A DNA stretch of 43,127 bases from UBA932 sp031548545 (GCA_031548545.1 JAVBQY010000037.1:1-43127); one strand, 5' to 3'; numbered from the stretch's first letter, positions 17,744 through 27,330 are shown. Made by a program: numbers and translations. The notes: generated from the letters alone by a model not told the origin.

Positions 17744-18622
17744 TTATTTGAAAACAATGGGTTTTAAAAAATTGCTGATGGCGCGGTTTACTTCGCTGTT
17801 CTTATCTTTCTCGAAGCCACCGTGCTTGCCTCCCTCTACAGTCATAAATTCAGTATGCACGCCTGCCGCTTCCAATGCTTTGTGCAACTCAACGGATTGT
17901 TCGTAGGGGATCAGCGGGTCTGCGTCGCCATGTACAATAAACACCGGAGGCACCTCTTTGTTGACATAGGATACGGGCGACATGGCCTGGATAAAGTCTT
18001 TATCGTCTACATATTTACCCAAAAAGTTACGGGCGGATTTGTACTTGCGCATCTCCGGCACATTGAGGTTGGTGATGCCGTATTTATCAATAATGGCGAC
18101 TACGGTGAAATCATCTACACCGGGACAGTTGCCGTCAAAACGGTGGTTATGCCCCAGGAATCCGGCCAACAGGGCTAAGTGCCCGCCGGCCGATCCGCCC
18201 ATCATGACGATACGGTGGGGATCAATATTCAATTCTCTGGCGTGTTGCACCACATACATCATGGCGCAGCGCACATCTTCAACAGCTGCCGGAGCGGGGG
18301 CCTGCGGAGTGAGGCGGTAGGCCACATTGGCTACGGCAAAACCCATTTTGAAAAAGGTCTGGAAACCGGTCTGCGATTCTTTGTTACCGTGGTTCCAACC
18401 ACCGCCATGCATATTAAAAACGACGGGCACCGGTTTGTCGGATTTTTCCGGATAATAAATATCCACACGGCCGTTCCAGTCGCCCACGGTGGCGTACACC
18501 GCGTCTATCCGGGCGGCATAGCCGGCGGGGGTTTCTACTTTTTTGGGGGCTGCAGGCGCCTCCTGGGCCCATACAGGGAGGGCTGTGCAAACAATGATTA
18601 AGCTGATAATTAAATGCTTCAT
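17744..18622 (-). CDS. Secreted alpha/beta-hydrolase (carboxylesterase family)
   Basis: A 292-residue esterase of the Abhydrolase_3/BD-FAE type. Residues 1-19 are a signal peptide ending in VWAQ. The oxyanion-hole motif HGGGW is at 72-76, the nucleophile S144 is in MGGSAGGH, the acid D235 is in HGDADPLIP, and H267 is in GGKHGGF, so the catalytic triad is complete. Enzymes of this group remove acetyl or feruloyl groups from polysaccharides. It is separated from the upstream BACON-protein gene by 77 bases holding a strong hairpin, and it is followed 4 bases later by the SASA esterase. Two esterases of different folds side by side point to an acylated substrate. The exact ester is unknown. Confidence 0.85.
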   Translation of the reverse strand: MKHLIISLIIVCTALPVWAQEAPAAPKKVETPAGYAARIDAVYATVGDWNGRVDIYYPEKSDKPVPVVFNMHGGGWNHGNKESQTGFQTFFKMGFAVANVAYRLTPQAPAPAAVEDVRCAMMYVVQHARELNIDPHRIVMMGGSAGGHLALLAGFLGHNHRFDGNCPGVDDFTVVAIIDKYGITNLNVPEMRKYKSARNFLGKYVDDKDFIQAMSPVSYVNKEVPPVFIVHGDADPLIPYEQSVELHKALEAAGVHTEFMTVEGGKHGGFEKDKNSEVNRAISNFLKPIVFK

Positions 18623-18646
18623 ATTTCTATTGGTTTAAAACACCAA

Positions 18647-18674
18647 CGACAAGACTTCCGGAGAAGCCTTGTCG
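18647..18674 (-). terminator. Hairpin between the glycan-binding and esterase genes
   Basis: CGACAAG (18647-18653) pairs with CTTGTCG (18668-18674) and, past one A/C mismatch, CTTC (18655-18658) pairs with GAAG (18663-18666) around a CGGA loop. Read on the minus strand it lies 26 bases after the BACON-protein stop and is followed by TTGGTGTTTT, a weak T-rich tail. It probably lets only part of the highly expressed SusCD/binding-protein transcript continue into the esterase and lyase genes, or protects the upstream message from decay. Confidence 0.55.
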
Positions 18675-18699
18675 CGGTACCTAAAATAATTACTAACGA

Positions 18700-20841
18700 T
18701 TAGGGCAAATAATCAATATTTTCATGGGCGGCATCACCATAGTCATTCGGCAGACGCAACACCCTTGCTTTGACGGTGACTCTACCTTCTGAAGGGCTCG
18801 CATCCGAGTTTACAATGGTATAGATGATCCGTCGTGTTTTTGGTCCTCTGGATCCGCCGCTACTTGAGCCTTCGGAGGGAGACACCATCCTGATATAGCC
18901 TATAAATTCATTGGCCGTACCGCTTCCGGCGGCAAACAGCATTTCATTGTTCAGTTTCGCAGCATCGGTTTGGGAGAAAGTAGTTTCTAAATCAGGATCT
19001 CCCATATACACCAAACCAATGGTTGTAGGAGAGGGAACATTACCCGCCGCCGTTTTCAGGTGCAAGGCATTTTTGTCTGTCATACTCCAGGTATTAACCC
19101 CATTGCCGGTAGTGCTGCATTTGAACTTATTGGTCGTACCGGTACTTGCTCCGGTAGGCACAAAAGAAAAGGTAGTAGACGTCTTGGCGTTCACCAGGAA
19201 GTCTGAGGACAGCTTCTGATTCTCTGCTTCGCACACGGTCAGGGCATAGGGTTCTTTGGTGAATGAAATCACGGACTGGGGCGTAGAGGCCGTATAGCTG
19301 TTGCCGGTAGCAGTAAACTGTATGGTATAAAAATCCGTTACCATGAAATTAGGTTTGGCCACAACGGAGCCTCCGGCATAGTTCAGGGTCACGCTTACAG
19401 TACTTCCGGCCGCTACGGTTGAGGTGGCGGGAGCCACCGCCCATAAGCTGGTAGCAGTCTGTTTGCTGGGGATAATCGTCCAGCTGCTGGCTCCGGAGGT
19501 TACGGAGGTAACTAAGTTAAGGCCGGTACCGGTAATCTGAATACGGGCAGAAGAGTCATTCACCGCGGTAACCGTAATCGGGGGCGGAGTGCCACCGGAC
19601 TGTGTCAGCACATAGGTCGCTTTTGTCGAAGCATAATCTTTGGCCTGTACCGTAATGGTGGCGCTGCGTGAGGTAGCCGCCGTATTGGCGGTATAGTTAA
19701 TGGTCATTGTGCCGTTGGCGGTAGCCGAAGAGGGGCTGAAACTTACCCAGGTGGCCGCGGCGTCTTTACTTGCGGTCCAGGATACATTAGCCGTTACATT
19801 CACGCTCACACTGCCGGCGGCGTCTGAAGGCGTTGAGGATACGGGGGCCACCACCACGCTCGGGGCAAAGGCGGCCTGGGTCAACACATAGGTGCCGCTC
19901 ACCGCCGGATAGTCATTGGCCTGTACCGTTACGGTGGCGCTGCGTGAGGTAGTAGCCGTATTGGCCGGATAGGTCATGGTCAGGGTACTATTTCCGGTAC
20001 CGGTAGCAGGAGTAAAGCTCAACCAAGTAGCGGCAGCGTCTTTAGTTACGGTCCAATCCACATTAGCCGTCAGGTTCACACTCACACTGCCGGCGGCGCT
20101 GGCCGGATTAGCAGATACGGGAGACACAGCAATGACCGGAATGGCGGCAGCCTGTATTACCTTGATGGTATCTTCCGAATGGGTACCGGTAACAATAATA
20201 TCGGCGCGACGTTCTGCAAAATCAGCATTTGCAAGGGCGGCAGCGGTGAAGTTAGTGGAAGCTGCGGTAGAAGAAGCTGCGGAGGTAATCGTTAACCAGG
20301 TAGCCGCAGGGTCTGCCACAACAGCAGCCCAGGGCTGATTAGCGGTAATGGTGTAAGTCAGGGTCGCAGCGGCAGATGTTATGGCCGTTTCTTTTTCCTC
20401 ATTACGGGTAGTGGGTGATTTGGCTACAATATCCAGCGCAGGGGTCTTGCCCTGCTGGGTAACGTAGAGGGTAGAATTAAGCGCTCCGGCGGTGTATTTC
20501 AAAATGGCCGTGCGGGGATCCAATTCCTTGCTTTCCACCACTTCAATCCTTGATACGGCAGGTACGCTGGCCCGTCCGGAGGTAGGCGTAACTTTGCACC
20601 AGGTAGCGGAACTTTCAACCACCCAGGTGGCGTTACAGTTAAGGTTTACAACCATTGTGCCGGGGGCGTCGCTGAAAACGACCTGCGCGTCGCCGTCATT
20701 AACAATCAGGCGGGCTTCCTGGCCATCGGTTGTTCCGTTGTCTTCCTTGTTTTCGCAGGATTGCAGGCCGAAAACCATGGCCACGGCGACAAAAAGCGCC
20801 GGGCCAAAGGATTTCCAAGATATATAGTTCGATAATTTCAT
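18700..20841 (-). CDS. Multi-BACON surface lipoprotein, putative alginate-binding protein
   Basis: A 713-residue lipoprotein with the signal MKLSNYISWK... ending GLQSC (C29) and an acidic ENKED after it, consistent with surface display. Four BACON-type beta-sandwich repeats fill roughly residues 42-417. Repeats 3 and 4 are close copies, sharing the AAGSVSVN, KDAAATW and SRSAT motifs. Then comes a possible IPT-like piece (ARIQITGTGLNLVTSV) and a ~200-residue C-terminal domain with no family I recognise. Its position after SusC, SusD and the IPT lipoprotein is that of a surface glycan-binding protein that captures polysaccharide for the SusCD complex. It has no catalytic motif. The binding role is inferred from position. 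Confidence 0.8.
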   Translation of the reverse strand: MKLSNYISWKSFGPALFVAVAMVFGLQSCENKEDNGTTDGQEARLIVNDGDAQVVFSDAPGTMVVNLNCNATWVVESSATWCKVTPTSGRASVPAVSRIEVVESKELDPRTAILKYTAGALNSTLYVTQQGKTPALDIVAKSPTTRNEEKETAITSAAATLTYTITANQPWAAVVADPAATWLTITSAASSTAASTNFTAAALANADFAERRADIIVTGTHSEDTIKVIQAAAIPVIAVSPVSANPASAAGSVSVNLTANVDWTVTKDAAATWLSFTPATGTGNSTLTMTYPANTATTSRSATVTVQANDYPAVSGTYVLTQAAFAPSVVVAPVSSTPSDAAGSVSVNVTANVSWTASKDAAATWVSFSPSSATANGTMTINYTANTAATSRSATITVQAKDYASTKATYVLTQSGGTPPPITVTAVNDSSARIQITGTGLNLVTSVTSGASSWTIIPSKQTATSLWAVAPATSTVAAGSTVSVTLNYAGGSVVAKPNFMVTDFYTIQFTATGNSYTASTPQSVISFTKEPYALTVCEAENQKLSSDFLVNAKTSTTFSFVPTGASTGTTNKFKCSTTGNGVNTWSMTDKNALHLKTAAGNVPSPTTIGLVYMGDPDLETTFSQTDAAKLNNEMLFAAGSGTANEFIGYIRMVSPSEGSSSGGSRGPKTRRIIYTIVNSDASPSEGRVTVKARVLRLPNDYGDAAHENIDYLP

Positions 20842-20850
20842 AGTTGTCGG

Positions 20851-22365
20851 TTATTTTTTGTAATACACATTGATCATGACAGTAGAGGCGCTATAGTCAT
20901 TGGCCGCAGCCTCAATGAAGTTCATTTTCGTCACTTCGATAAATCCGCATTTATCCGGATTAGGCGTAGCAGGCGACCCTTCGAATACCTGGAAGAAGAT
21001 TACGCTGCCTTCTTTATACTGGCTGGTGCTGCCTGAACCCGGAGGATAGGATGTCGGATTATTCGTACCGGGGACACCCAGCGGTGCAATCAACTCGGGG
21101 GTAATTTTTACAATAGATTTGGTCTTTACCAATTCTATAATGTCATTTTGCGTAGCGTTGGCCGGATCCAATACTTTATACTTGATATCCCGTACACCCG
21201 CCTCAGAAGGCAGGGCGGTACCGTTACACTTAAAGTTTTTAAGCTGTGAAGTACTGCTTGAGGGGTTGTTCAACTGCACGCGCCCGCCGCTCCAGGAGAA
21301 GAAGAAGTCTATATCGTTCTTACGGGTAGCATAGTCACATGGAGTCAGCGCTTCGCCGCCCAGGGCATAGAAGAAGGCCTGGTCAACCGTTGCTTTCTGG
21401 CAACCCAGCAATATGTTTTCCCAGTAGTACACGGTTTCACGGCCCGGGATGGTTACGGCAAAACTATTTTTCAATACCGCTGTTTCTGTTTGATAACAGG
21501 TAGCCTGTAAGTTCACAAAGGTATTGTCGTGAATTTCAAAGGCTACGGTATCCGGCAACATAAAGCTGAAGGAGTTACGGGAGGCCGTGGTTACAGGAAT
21601 GACAAGGGGTTCCGGCATACCTGCGGTATCAAGGATCACGGTTTCAATAACACTCAGGTTTTCGCCGAAGACAGTCACCAGCGAACCGGCGTTGCCCTTG
21701 CTGGGAACACTGGTAAATACCGGTTGTACGCGGTCGATATGCACCGGAGCGCCGGTGGTGCCTGTCGTGGCCGTACCGGAAGCCGTATTGTACTCCAGCA
21801 AAATGTCTACGTTATCCCCTTCGGGCATGGGAATGGGCGGAACAACCACCATCATTTCCGTATTCAGGCGGGTGGTTACCGTTGCTTTGACCGTGCCGAA
21901 ATACACAGCGGTTACAGCCTGCAGGTTGGTGCCCTGTAACAATACGGGGGCGGTAACGGTAGCCGCGGTAGGATAGCCGCCGGCATTCAGGGCGGGGGCG
22001 TAATATTGTACGGTAAAACTGTCTGTGGATGCTGCAATCCCCGCTTTATTCTGTACCTTAATTGTTCCGGTTTTGGCATTGCCGGTAATTTCTGCAATCA
22101 GCAACTCCTGGGATACGCGGTTTTTCACCACAATCTTTACACCACCAACCCATATGGAGTCAATGCTGCCAAGGTTAGTACCCGAAATATACAATTCTTC
22201 ACCCATATAGCCGGAAGAGGGGCTAAATGAGGTCACCGTGGGCGGATCTACCTTGCGCAAGGCATCCATATCAGTAGATACCGAATCTTCGTTACAAGCC
22301 CCTAATAAGACAGCCATCAGGGTAAAAAGGCTTGTAATAGTCAAATATTTATATATTGTTTTCAT
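20851..22365 (-). CDS. IPT/TIG lipoprotein, SusCD-linked surface glycan-binding protein
   Basis: A 504-residue lipoprotein with lipobox LLGAC (C24) and acidic NED residues after it. Three IPT/TIG beta-sandwiches are visible: about 42-119 (VTSFSPSSGYMGEELYISG), 123-210 (ALNAGGYPTAATVTAPVLLQG) and 213-307 (QPVFTSVPSKGNAGSLVTVFG). Residues ~313-504 form a separate C-terminal domain, which is the usual ligand-binding part of such proteins. This organisation is that of SGBP-B-type proteins encoded right after SusD. The gene follows susD by 26 bases and is 9 bases before the BACON-protein gene. The C-terminal domain appears related to the small secreted protein at 28237-28893. Confidence 0.85.
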   Translation of the reverse strand: MKTIYKYLTITSLFTLMAVLLGACNEDSVSTDMDALRKVDPPTVTSFSPSSGYMGEELYISGTNLGSIDSIWVGGVKIVVKNRVSQELLIAEITGNAKTGTIKVQNKAGIAASTDSFTVQYYAPALNAGGYPTAATVTAPVLLQGTNLQAVTAVYFGTVKATVTTRLNTEMMVVVPPIPMPEGDNVDILLEYNTASGTATTGTTGAPVHIDRVQPVFTSVPSKGNAGSLVTVFGENLSVIETVILDTAGMPEPLVIPVTTASRNSFSFMLPDTVAFEIHDNTFVNLQATCYQTETAVLKNSFAVTIPGRETVYYWENILLGCQKATVDQAFFYALGGEALTPCDYATRKNDIDFFFSWSGGRVQLNNPSSSTSQLKNFKCNGTALPSEAGVRDIKYKVLDPANATQNDIIELVKTKSIVKITPELIAPLGVPGTNNPTSYPPGSGSTSQYKEGSVIFFQVFEGSPATPNPDKCGFIEVTKMNFIEAAANDYSASTVMINVYYKK

Positions 22366-22391
22366 AATGCTTTTTTCGTGTGTATTAACGA

Positions 22392-23873
22392 TTAATAGCC
22401 GTAGTTTTGCGGGATTTTGGTTTCATTGTTGGTGTCGATTTCATGCTGCGGGATGGGCAACAACAGCCTCCACTGGTCCACGGGATTGCGCGGGGCAATG
22501 GCTTGCGGGAAACGGCTATAATGGGTCCAATCCACATTGTAAATATCATTCGTCAACACGTCACCGGCAATGCCCCAACGTACAAGGTCAAAGAATCGTT
22601 GGTTTTCAAAGGCGAACTCCAAACGGCGCTCCAACTGGATAGCCTCCATAAATTCGGCCAGGCTGCTTATAGTCAGCGAAGGCAACTTGGCACGGGTACG
22701 TACGGTATTCAGGCGGCTAAGCCCTGCAGATACATTGCCCAGGCGGGCTTTCACTTCGGCAGACATTAACAGTACATCGGCATAACGCAATACGGGCCAA
22801 TCGTTCTCGGCGTCATTGCCTAATGTCGCCACGGAGAAAAATTTCTTTACATACATGGAGTCTATATTCGTTTTATCATAGTGCCCCATAGACACCTGCT
22901 GACGCGTCGTGTCGCCACTGGCCTTGTAAGCGCTGTAAATGCTCATGCTGGGGTTATTCAGTCCCTGGCAACCGCCGGCAGTCATCTGGCTGTTCAGGGG
23001 AGCGAACATGTTGGCGAATTTTGAACCGAGGCCGTAGCCGCCTGTTTTAAAACGGATAGCGAATACGATTTCTTTGTTCATTTCGTTTTTGATGTCAAAG
23101 ATCTTGGCATAATCGGACTCCAGACCAATAGAACCGGTGGCAGGAGCTTGTTGCAGTTCATCCAGCAATTGGTCGGCCTCAACCAGATAGTTGGTAGAAG
23201 TACCGGCCCAGCTAAGGTAAACCTTGGCCAGTAAAGCCTGGGCCGCCCATTTGGTGGCGCGTCCAAGGTCCGCAGCAGGATAGGTCGCCGGCAGGTTTTC
23301 AATGGCGTATTCCAGGTCTGCTACAAGCTGTGCATAAACAAGGTCTACAGGCTGGCGATTCAATTTTTTAGCCTCACTGGGCTGGATGGTTTCCGTTACC
23401 AGGAATATGGGGCCGAACAGGCGCACCAGGTTAAAATAATGGTAAGAACGGATAAAAAGCGCTTCGCCTTTGTACTGCAGCAAGGTCGCGGTGGGATCCA
23501 GCTTGTTTACATTCTGGATTACATTATTGGCGTTGCTGATATTGTGATAACAGGCTTTCCAGTAATCATAAATCTGTTCCAGTGAAGGGGAGGGACGGAA
23601 CATGTCAAGATCGTTATAAGCATAGTTCTGCACGGTAGAGCTGTTGGGCTGTCCCTGCAGGGCGTCATCGCTGCGCAGGTCGATCAGCATCCATTCATAA
23701 TCCAGCGGGGCCTGCATACCACTGTAGCAACCCAGTACCGTATTGTTGATGGTTGCCGCATTGGTCACCTTATCTGCCGGCAGATAAGATTGGGGATCGG
23801 ATTCCAGCATCTTCTCACACGAAACGAGCGAGAGTGCCGCTATACAAAATAAAAAGCTATATAGTTGTTTCAT
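22392..23873 (-). CDS. susD: SusD/RagB-family nutrient-uptake lipoprotein
   Basis: A 493-residue lipoprotein that forms the lid of the outer-membrane importer with SusC. The signal peptide ends in LVSC (C19), followed by EKMLESDPQSYL, as in typical SusD proteins. The TPR-rich fold is recognisable from the IRSYHYFNLVRLFGPIFLVTE segment near 124-144 and the C-terminal ERRLEFAFENQRFFDLVRWG segment, both family hallmarks. It begins 14 bases after the susC stop. It is specific for this locus's polysaccharide, inferred to be alginate from the surrounding PL6 and PL17 lyases. Confidence 0.95.
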   Translation of the reverse strand: MKQLYSFLFCIAALSLVSCEKMLESDPQSYLPADKVTNAATINNTVLGCYSGMQAPLDYEWMLIDLRSDDALQGQPNSSTVQNYAYNDLDMFRPSPSLEQIYDYWKACYHNISNANNVIQNVNKLDPTATLLQYKGEALFIRSYHYFNLVRLFGPIFLVTETIQPSEAKKLNRQPVDLVYAQLVADLEYAIENLPATYPAADLGRATKWAAQALLAKVYLSWAGTSTNYLVEADQLLDELQQAPATGSIGLESDYAKIFDIKNEMNKEIVFAIRFKTGGYGLGSKFANMFAPLNSQMTAGGCQGLNNPSMSIYSAYKASGDTTRQQVSMGHYDKTNIDSMYVKKFFSVATLGNDAENDWPVLRYADVLLMSAEVKARLGNVSAGLSRLNTVRTRAKLPSLTISSLAEFMEAIQLERRLEFAFENQRFFDLVRWGIAGDVLTNDIYNVDWTHYSRFPQAIAPRNPVDQWRLLLPIPQHEIDTNNETKIPQNYGY

Positions 23874-23887
23874 AATAGTGTGAGGTG

Positions 23888-26800
23888 TTAAAAGTTAAGT
23901 TCCAAACCGACAGAGAAAGTACGTTGAATAGGGAAAGCTCCGCGTTGGTAGCCGCTCATCAGCGGAGAGCTGTAGGTTCCGGTGTTGCTCATGGCTTCGG
24001 GGTTCAAACCGCGGTAATCCGAGGCAAAGAAATAGAGCAGGTTTTGTGCGGCGAAATAAGCGCGCAGCCCTTTGAGGTAGATTTTTTCAGCCGCTTTTTT
24101 CGGCAGGGTATACCCCAGGGTCACGTCACGCAGGGCGATATATGAACCGTCTTCCACACAGTAGTCGGTCAACATTACCGTCATACCATTGGTAAAGTAA
24201 GGTGTTTTGCCGTCACCGGGGTTAGAGGGGCTCACCCAGCGGTTCTTGACATACGTTCTTTCGTATTTCTTGAACTCATTGTAGTAAATGTCGCCGTTGA
24301 CAATGTCAACACCCTGTACGCCCTGGAATAAGATATTCAGGTCAAAATTCTTGTATTTGAAAGTGTTGGTTACACCCCAGGTAAAATCGGGAAAGGGGGA
24401 GCCCAATACTACACGGTCATTGGCATCCAGTTTCTTGTCGCCATTGGTATCCGTAACTTTCATACCGCCGGCAGCCACTACGACTTCACTGGCATTGGTA
24501 TTACCGGCTGCACGCCAGTCGGCAATCTGCTGGTCGGACAACCAAACGCCGTCGGTTTTGTAGCCGTAGTATTGGATGGAGGGCTGGCCCAGGAACGCGG
24601 CATACACTTCACTGCGCTCTCCATAATTGAACTGGTAAGGTTCGCCGCCCAAATCAATCAGTTTATTACGGTTGAGGGATAAGTTGGCGGAAATATTCCA
24701 TTTGAAGTCTTTATTGTCAAAGATATATCCGTGCACTTCCACTTCACATCCGAGGTTGCGGATACGGCCGATATTGTTCCAGTACTGGTCGTAGCCGGAA
24801 ATAGCCATGGCGCTTTGCTGGAGCAGCAGTTTGTCGGTGATGCCGTAATAGTAGTCAAAGGTCATGCCGGCGCGGTCTTTCCACAAGCTAAGGTCAAAGC
24901 CGTAGTCGTATTCATAGGTTTGCTCCCAGGAGATGGCGCGGTTGCCCAGCGTGCTGGCATTGGGCGCCAGGCCGGAAACAACATTGCCCGTTCCCGCACC
25001 GGTAATATAGTTGGCATTATAGAGCAGGTCGGTATAGGCATAGGCGGGAATATTATCATTACCGGTTACCCCCCAGCTGGCGCGGAGTTTCAATTGGCTG
25101 ATCCAGTCAATCTCTTTCATGAAATCTTCTTCGCTCAAACGCCAGCCCAAAGAGGCCGAGGGGAACCAACCCCAGCGGTTTTCGGGTCCGAAGCTGGAGC
25201 TGCCGTCGGCGCGGAGGCTGACAGAGGCCAGGTATTTATCTGAAAAGCTGTAGTTCAAACGGCCGAGGTAAGAAATCAGCACGCGGGGAGCGGCAATTTC
25301 CGTGTAGGTACGGCGGGTGCCGGTTTCTTCTATCAGGATTTCGGTGGCGGCATTGATGGTGCGTACATCATCGGTAGGGAAATTCATCCCTCCGATACCG
25401 GCGGTTTTAACGTTGGCCCGGTCATAGGAGAAGCCCAGCATACCGCTGATTTCATGACGGCCGAAAGCCTTGGTATAGCTCAGGGTGGTTTCCGATAGAA
25501 TGTCTACATAAAGTTTATTGGTATAATAAGACTTGTTCGGGTCTCCGGCCTTGCTGGCTTCTTTCTGGCGGAACTCCGTGCTCTCGGTGTAGGTAACATA
25601 GTTGCTTAATGTCGAACGGAGCACCAGGTTGGGAATAGGCTCAATATTAATGTAAGCGGAGGAGCTTAAGCGGTAATCGTCCTGATTCCGGATAATACGC
25701 TCCAGTACCGATTTAGGATTCTGGTTGCTTGAACTTGAAGGAGAGGTCACCTTGTCAAATAAAGAACCGTCGGGCATGATGCCGGTATAGCGTCTGTCTT
25801 TGAAATCGCCTACCTGGGCCCAATCACCGGCTTTCTTGCCGGTAAAAGCAGCCGTTACGTCGTTGTGCCAGGGTTGCATGCCGGGATACCAACGGGTGAA
25901 GTCGGTAAAGTTAGAGCCCGGACGTTCACGGGTGCTGAAAGAGGGAGAGATATTGGCTCCGACTTTCACATATTTGCTCAGGGTAGCATCTAATTTGGCG
26001 CGGAAGGTAAACTTATCGTAAGCGCTGTGTTGCATGATGCCCTGGTCGGAGGTATAGTTACCGGAGAGATAATATTTCACTTCTTTGGTACCGCCGGAAA
26101 CGCTGAGCTGGTAGTTCTGAATGGTAGCCAGGTCATTGAGGGCGGATTGCTGCCAATTATAGTCTTCACCATATAATTGTGTGCCGATAATATATAAGGC
26201 CGCCTCACTGTCGGAAATAAGGTTGGGTTTGGGACCGGTCCACAGGGGGTCTGCAGCGCGCAGGGCGGCTTCACTATAAAGCAGGTTGGTGTAGTCGCTC
26301 ACGTTCATGATATCATAAGTGCGCATCAGGCTCTTCACCCCTACACTGGCCGAAGCGGTATATTTGGGCTTGGCTACCTGGCCGCTCTTGGTGGTTACCA
26401 TGATAACGCCGTTGGCCGCGCGCGAACCGTAAATAGAAGCCGAAGCGGCATCTTTCAATACCTCGATGGAGGCGATATCCGAAGCGGAAACCGAATTCAA
26501 ACCGTCGGGCACCGGAATACCGTCCACCACGACCAGCGGAGCGCTGTCGGCGCTGATGGATCCCATACCGCGGACACGGATCTGGGGCGCCACACCGGCC
26601 TCTGAGGTGGTATTCTGAATGTTTACCCCGGCAATTTTACCTTGCAAGGCTTGTTCTACCGTGGCGACCGGGATTTCACTCATCCGCTCGTCCTGGAATT
26701 TGGAGATCGCGCCTGTAAGGTGTGATTTTTTCTGTACACCGTAGCCTACAACCACCAGCTCGTCCAGCTGAACAGCGCTCTGGGTAAGCTTGGCATTCAC

Positions 26801-27085
26801 GTTCAATGCATTGTTCACGGCTATGGTCTGGGTTTCATAACCGATGTAAGAAAACACCAGCTTATCGGTCGCAGGGTTGTTGACCCGGATGGAATAAGCG
26901 CCGTTTTCATCAGTAATGGCTTGCGTGTTTGTTCCTTCAACATTGACACTAAGATAGGCCAATGGTTCTCCGGTCTGCACATCACTTACCGTTCCGGTAA
27001 CAGTAGCCGGCTGGGCAAAAGCCGTGATACTGCTTAAGAACAGGAAGCCTGCAAGCAGTTGTAAGAAGACAATTTTCTGCTTCAT
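23888..27085 (-). CDS. susC: SusC/RagA-family TonB-dependent outer-membrane transporter
   Basis: A 1065-residue importer of oligosaccharides powered by TonB. A signal peptide (1-24, ending AFAQ) precedes a CarboxypepD_reg-like domain (about 27-110), then the plug with VVVGYGVQKKSHLTGAIS and QALQGKIAGVNI, then the beta-barrel ending in an aromatic residue (...VGLELNF). Length and order are normal for the family. It is the first gene of the leftward transcript and its start is 413 bases from the divergent regulator gene. The control region carries two TTGA(C/T)TAAGTAAGTCAAA-like sites, one 11 bases upstream of the ATG. It works with the downstream SusD, IPT and BACON lipoproteins to bring cut alginate into the periplasm. 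Confidence 0.95.
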   Translation of the reverse strand: MKQKIVFLQLLAGFLFLSSITAFAQPATVTGTVSDVQTGEPLAYLSVNVEGTNTQAITDENGAYSIRVNNPATDKLVFSYIGYETQTIAVNNALNVNAKLTQSAVQLDELVVVGYGVQKKSHLTGAISKFQDERMSEIPVATVEQALQGKIAGVNIQNTTSEAGVAPQIRVRGMGSISADSAPLVVVDGIPVPDGLNSVSASDIASIEVLKDAASASIYGSRAANGVIMVTTKSGQVAKPKYTASASVGVKSLMRTYDIMNVSDYTNLLYSEAALRAADPLWTGPKPNLISDSEAALYIIGTQLYGEDYNWQQSALNDLATIQNYQLSVSGGTKEVKYYLSGNYTSDQGIMQHSAYDKFTFRAKLDATLSKYVKVGANISPSFSTRERPGSNFTDFTRWYPGMQPWHNDVTAAFTGKKAGDWAQVGDFKDRRYTGIMPDGSLFDKVTSPSSSSNQNPKSVLERIIRNQDDYRLSSSAYINIEPIPNLVLRSTLSNYVTYTESTEFRQKEASKAGDPNKSYYTNKLYVDILSETTLSYTKAFGRHEISGMLGFSYDRANVKTAGIGGMNFPTDDVRTINAATEILIEETGTRRTYTEIAAPRVLISYLGRLNYSFSDKYLASVSLRADGSSSFGPENRWGWFPSASLGWRLSEEDFMKEIDWISQLKLRASWGVTGNDNIPAYAYTDLLYNANYITGAGTGNVVSGLAPNASTLGNRAISWEQTYEYDYGFDLSLWKDRAGMTFDYYYGITDKLLLQQSAMAISGYDQYWNNIGRIRNLGCEVEVHGYIFDNKDFKWNISANLSLNRNKLIDLGGEPYQFNYGERSEVYAAFLGQPSIQYYGYKTDGVWLSDQQIADWRAAGNTNASEVVVAAGGMKVTDTNGDKKLDANDRVVLGSPFPDFTWGVTNTFKYKNFDLNILFQGVQGVDIVNGDIYYNEFKKYERTYVKNRWVSPSNPGDGKTPYFTNGMTVMLTDYCVEDGSYIALRDVTLGYTLPKKAAEKIYLKGLRAYFAAQNLLYFFASDYRGLNPEAMSNTGTYSSPLMSGYQRGAFPIQRTFSVGLELNF

Positions 27086-27095
27086 AGGTTTTTAA

Positions 27096-27113
27096 TTGAT
27101 TAAGTAAGTCAAA
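27096..27113. promoter_or_regulatory. Repeat site A near the susC start
   Basis: TTGATTAAGTAAGTCAAA. It differs by one base over its last 16 bases from the reverse complement of site B at 27212-27230. It lies in the 5' untranslated region of susC, where a bound protein could block transcription or a structured leader could act. Confidence 0.45.
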
Positions 27114-27211
27114 TTAGTTTTATTTTATTTCGTTTCTTTACGTTATTGGCTTTTTTAGCCCCCTTATTTATCCCCTGCGATTGTTTATCTTCCTGATTTT
27201 CATAGGCTATT

Positions 27212-27230
27212 TTTGACTTACTTAGTCAAA
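27212..27230. promoter_or_regulatory. Repeat site B, palindromic
   Basis: TTTGACTTACTTAGTCAAA has 7-base arms TTTGACT/AGTCAAA around a 5-base centre. Its reverse complement closely matches site A, about 115 bases nearer susC. The inverted pair frames the expected susC promoter area, so it is a good candidate for operator binding. Confidence 0.5.
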
Positions 27231-27320
27231 TTCCAACGCCCCGGTTCAATAACATTCGATTAACAAACGGTTCACTTTTCTTTAATTTACACAATGCGAA
27301 TGTAGACATTTTTTCTAAAC

Positions 27321-27330
27321 TGGTATACCA
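27321..27330. promoter_or_regulatory. Candidate GntR/FadR-type operator 1
   Basis: TGGTATACCA is a perfect 10-base palindrome. The same core is known for ExuR/UxuR, which are FadR-subfamily GntR regulators of hexuronate use in Enterobacteria. The neighbouring regulator gene is of the same subfamily, so autoregulation or locus control through this site is a reasonable inference. Confidence 0.55.
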
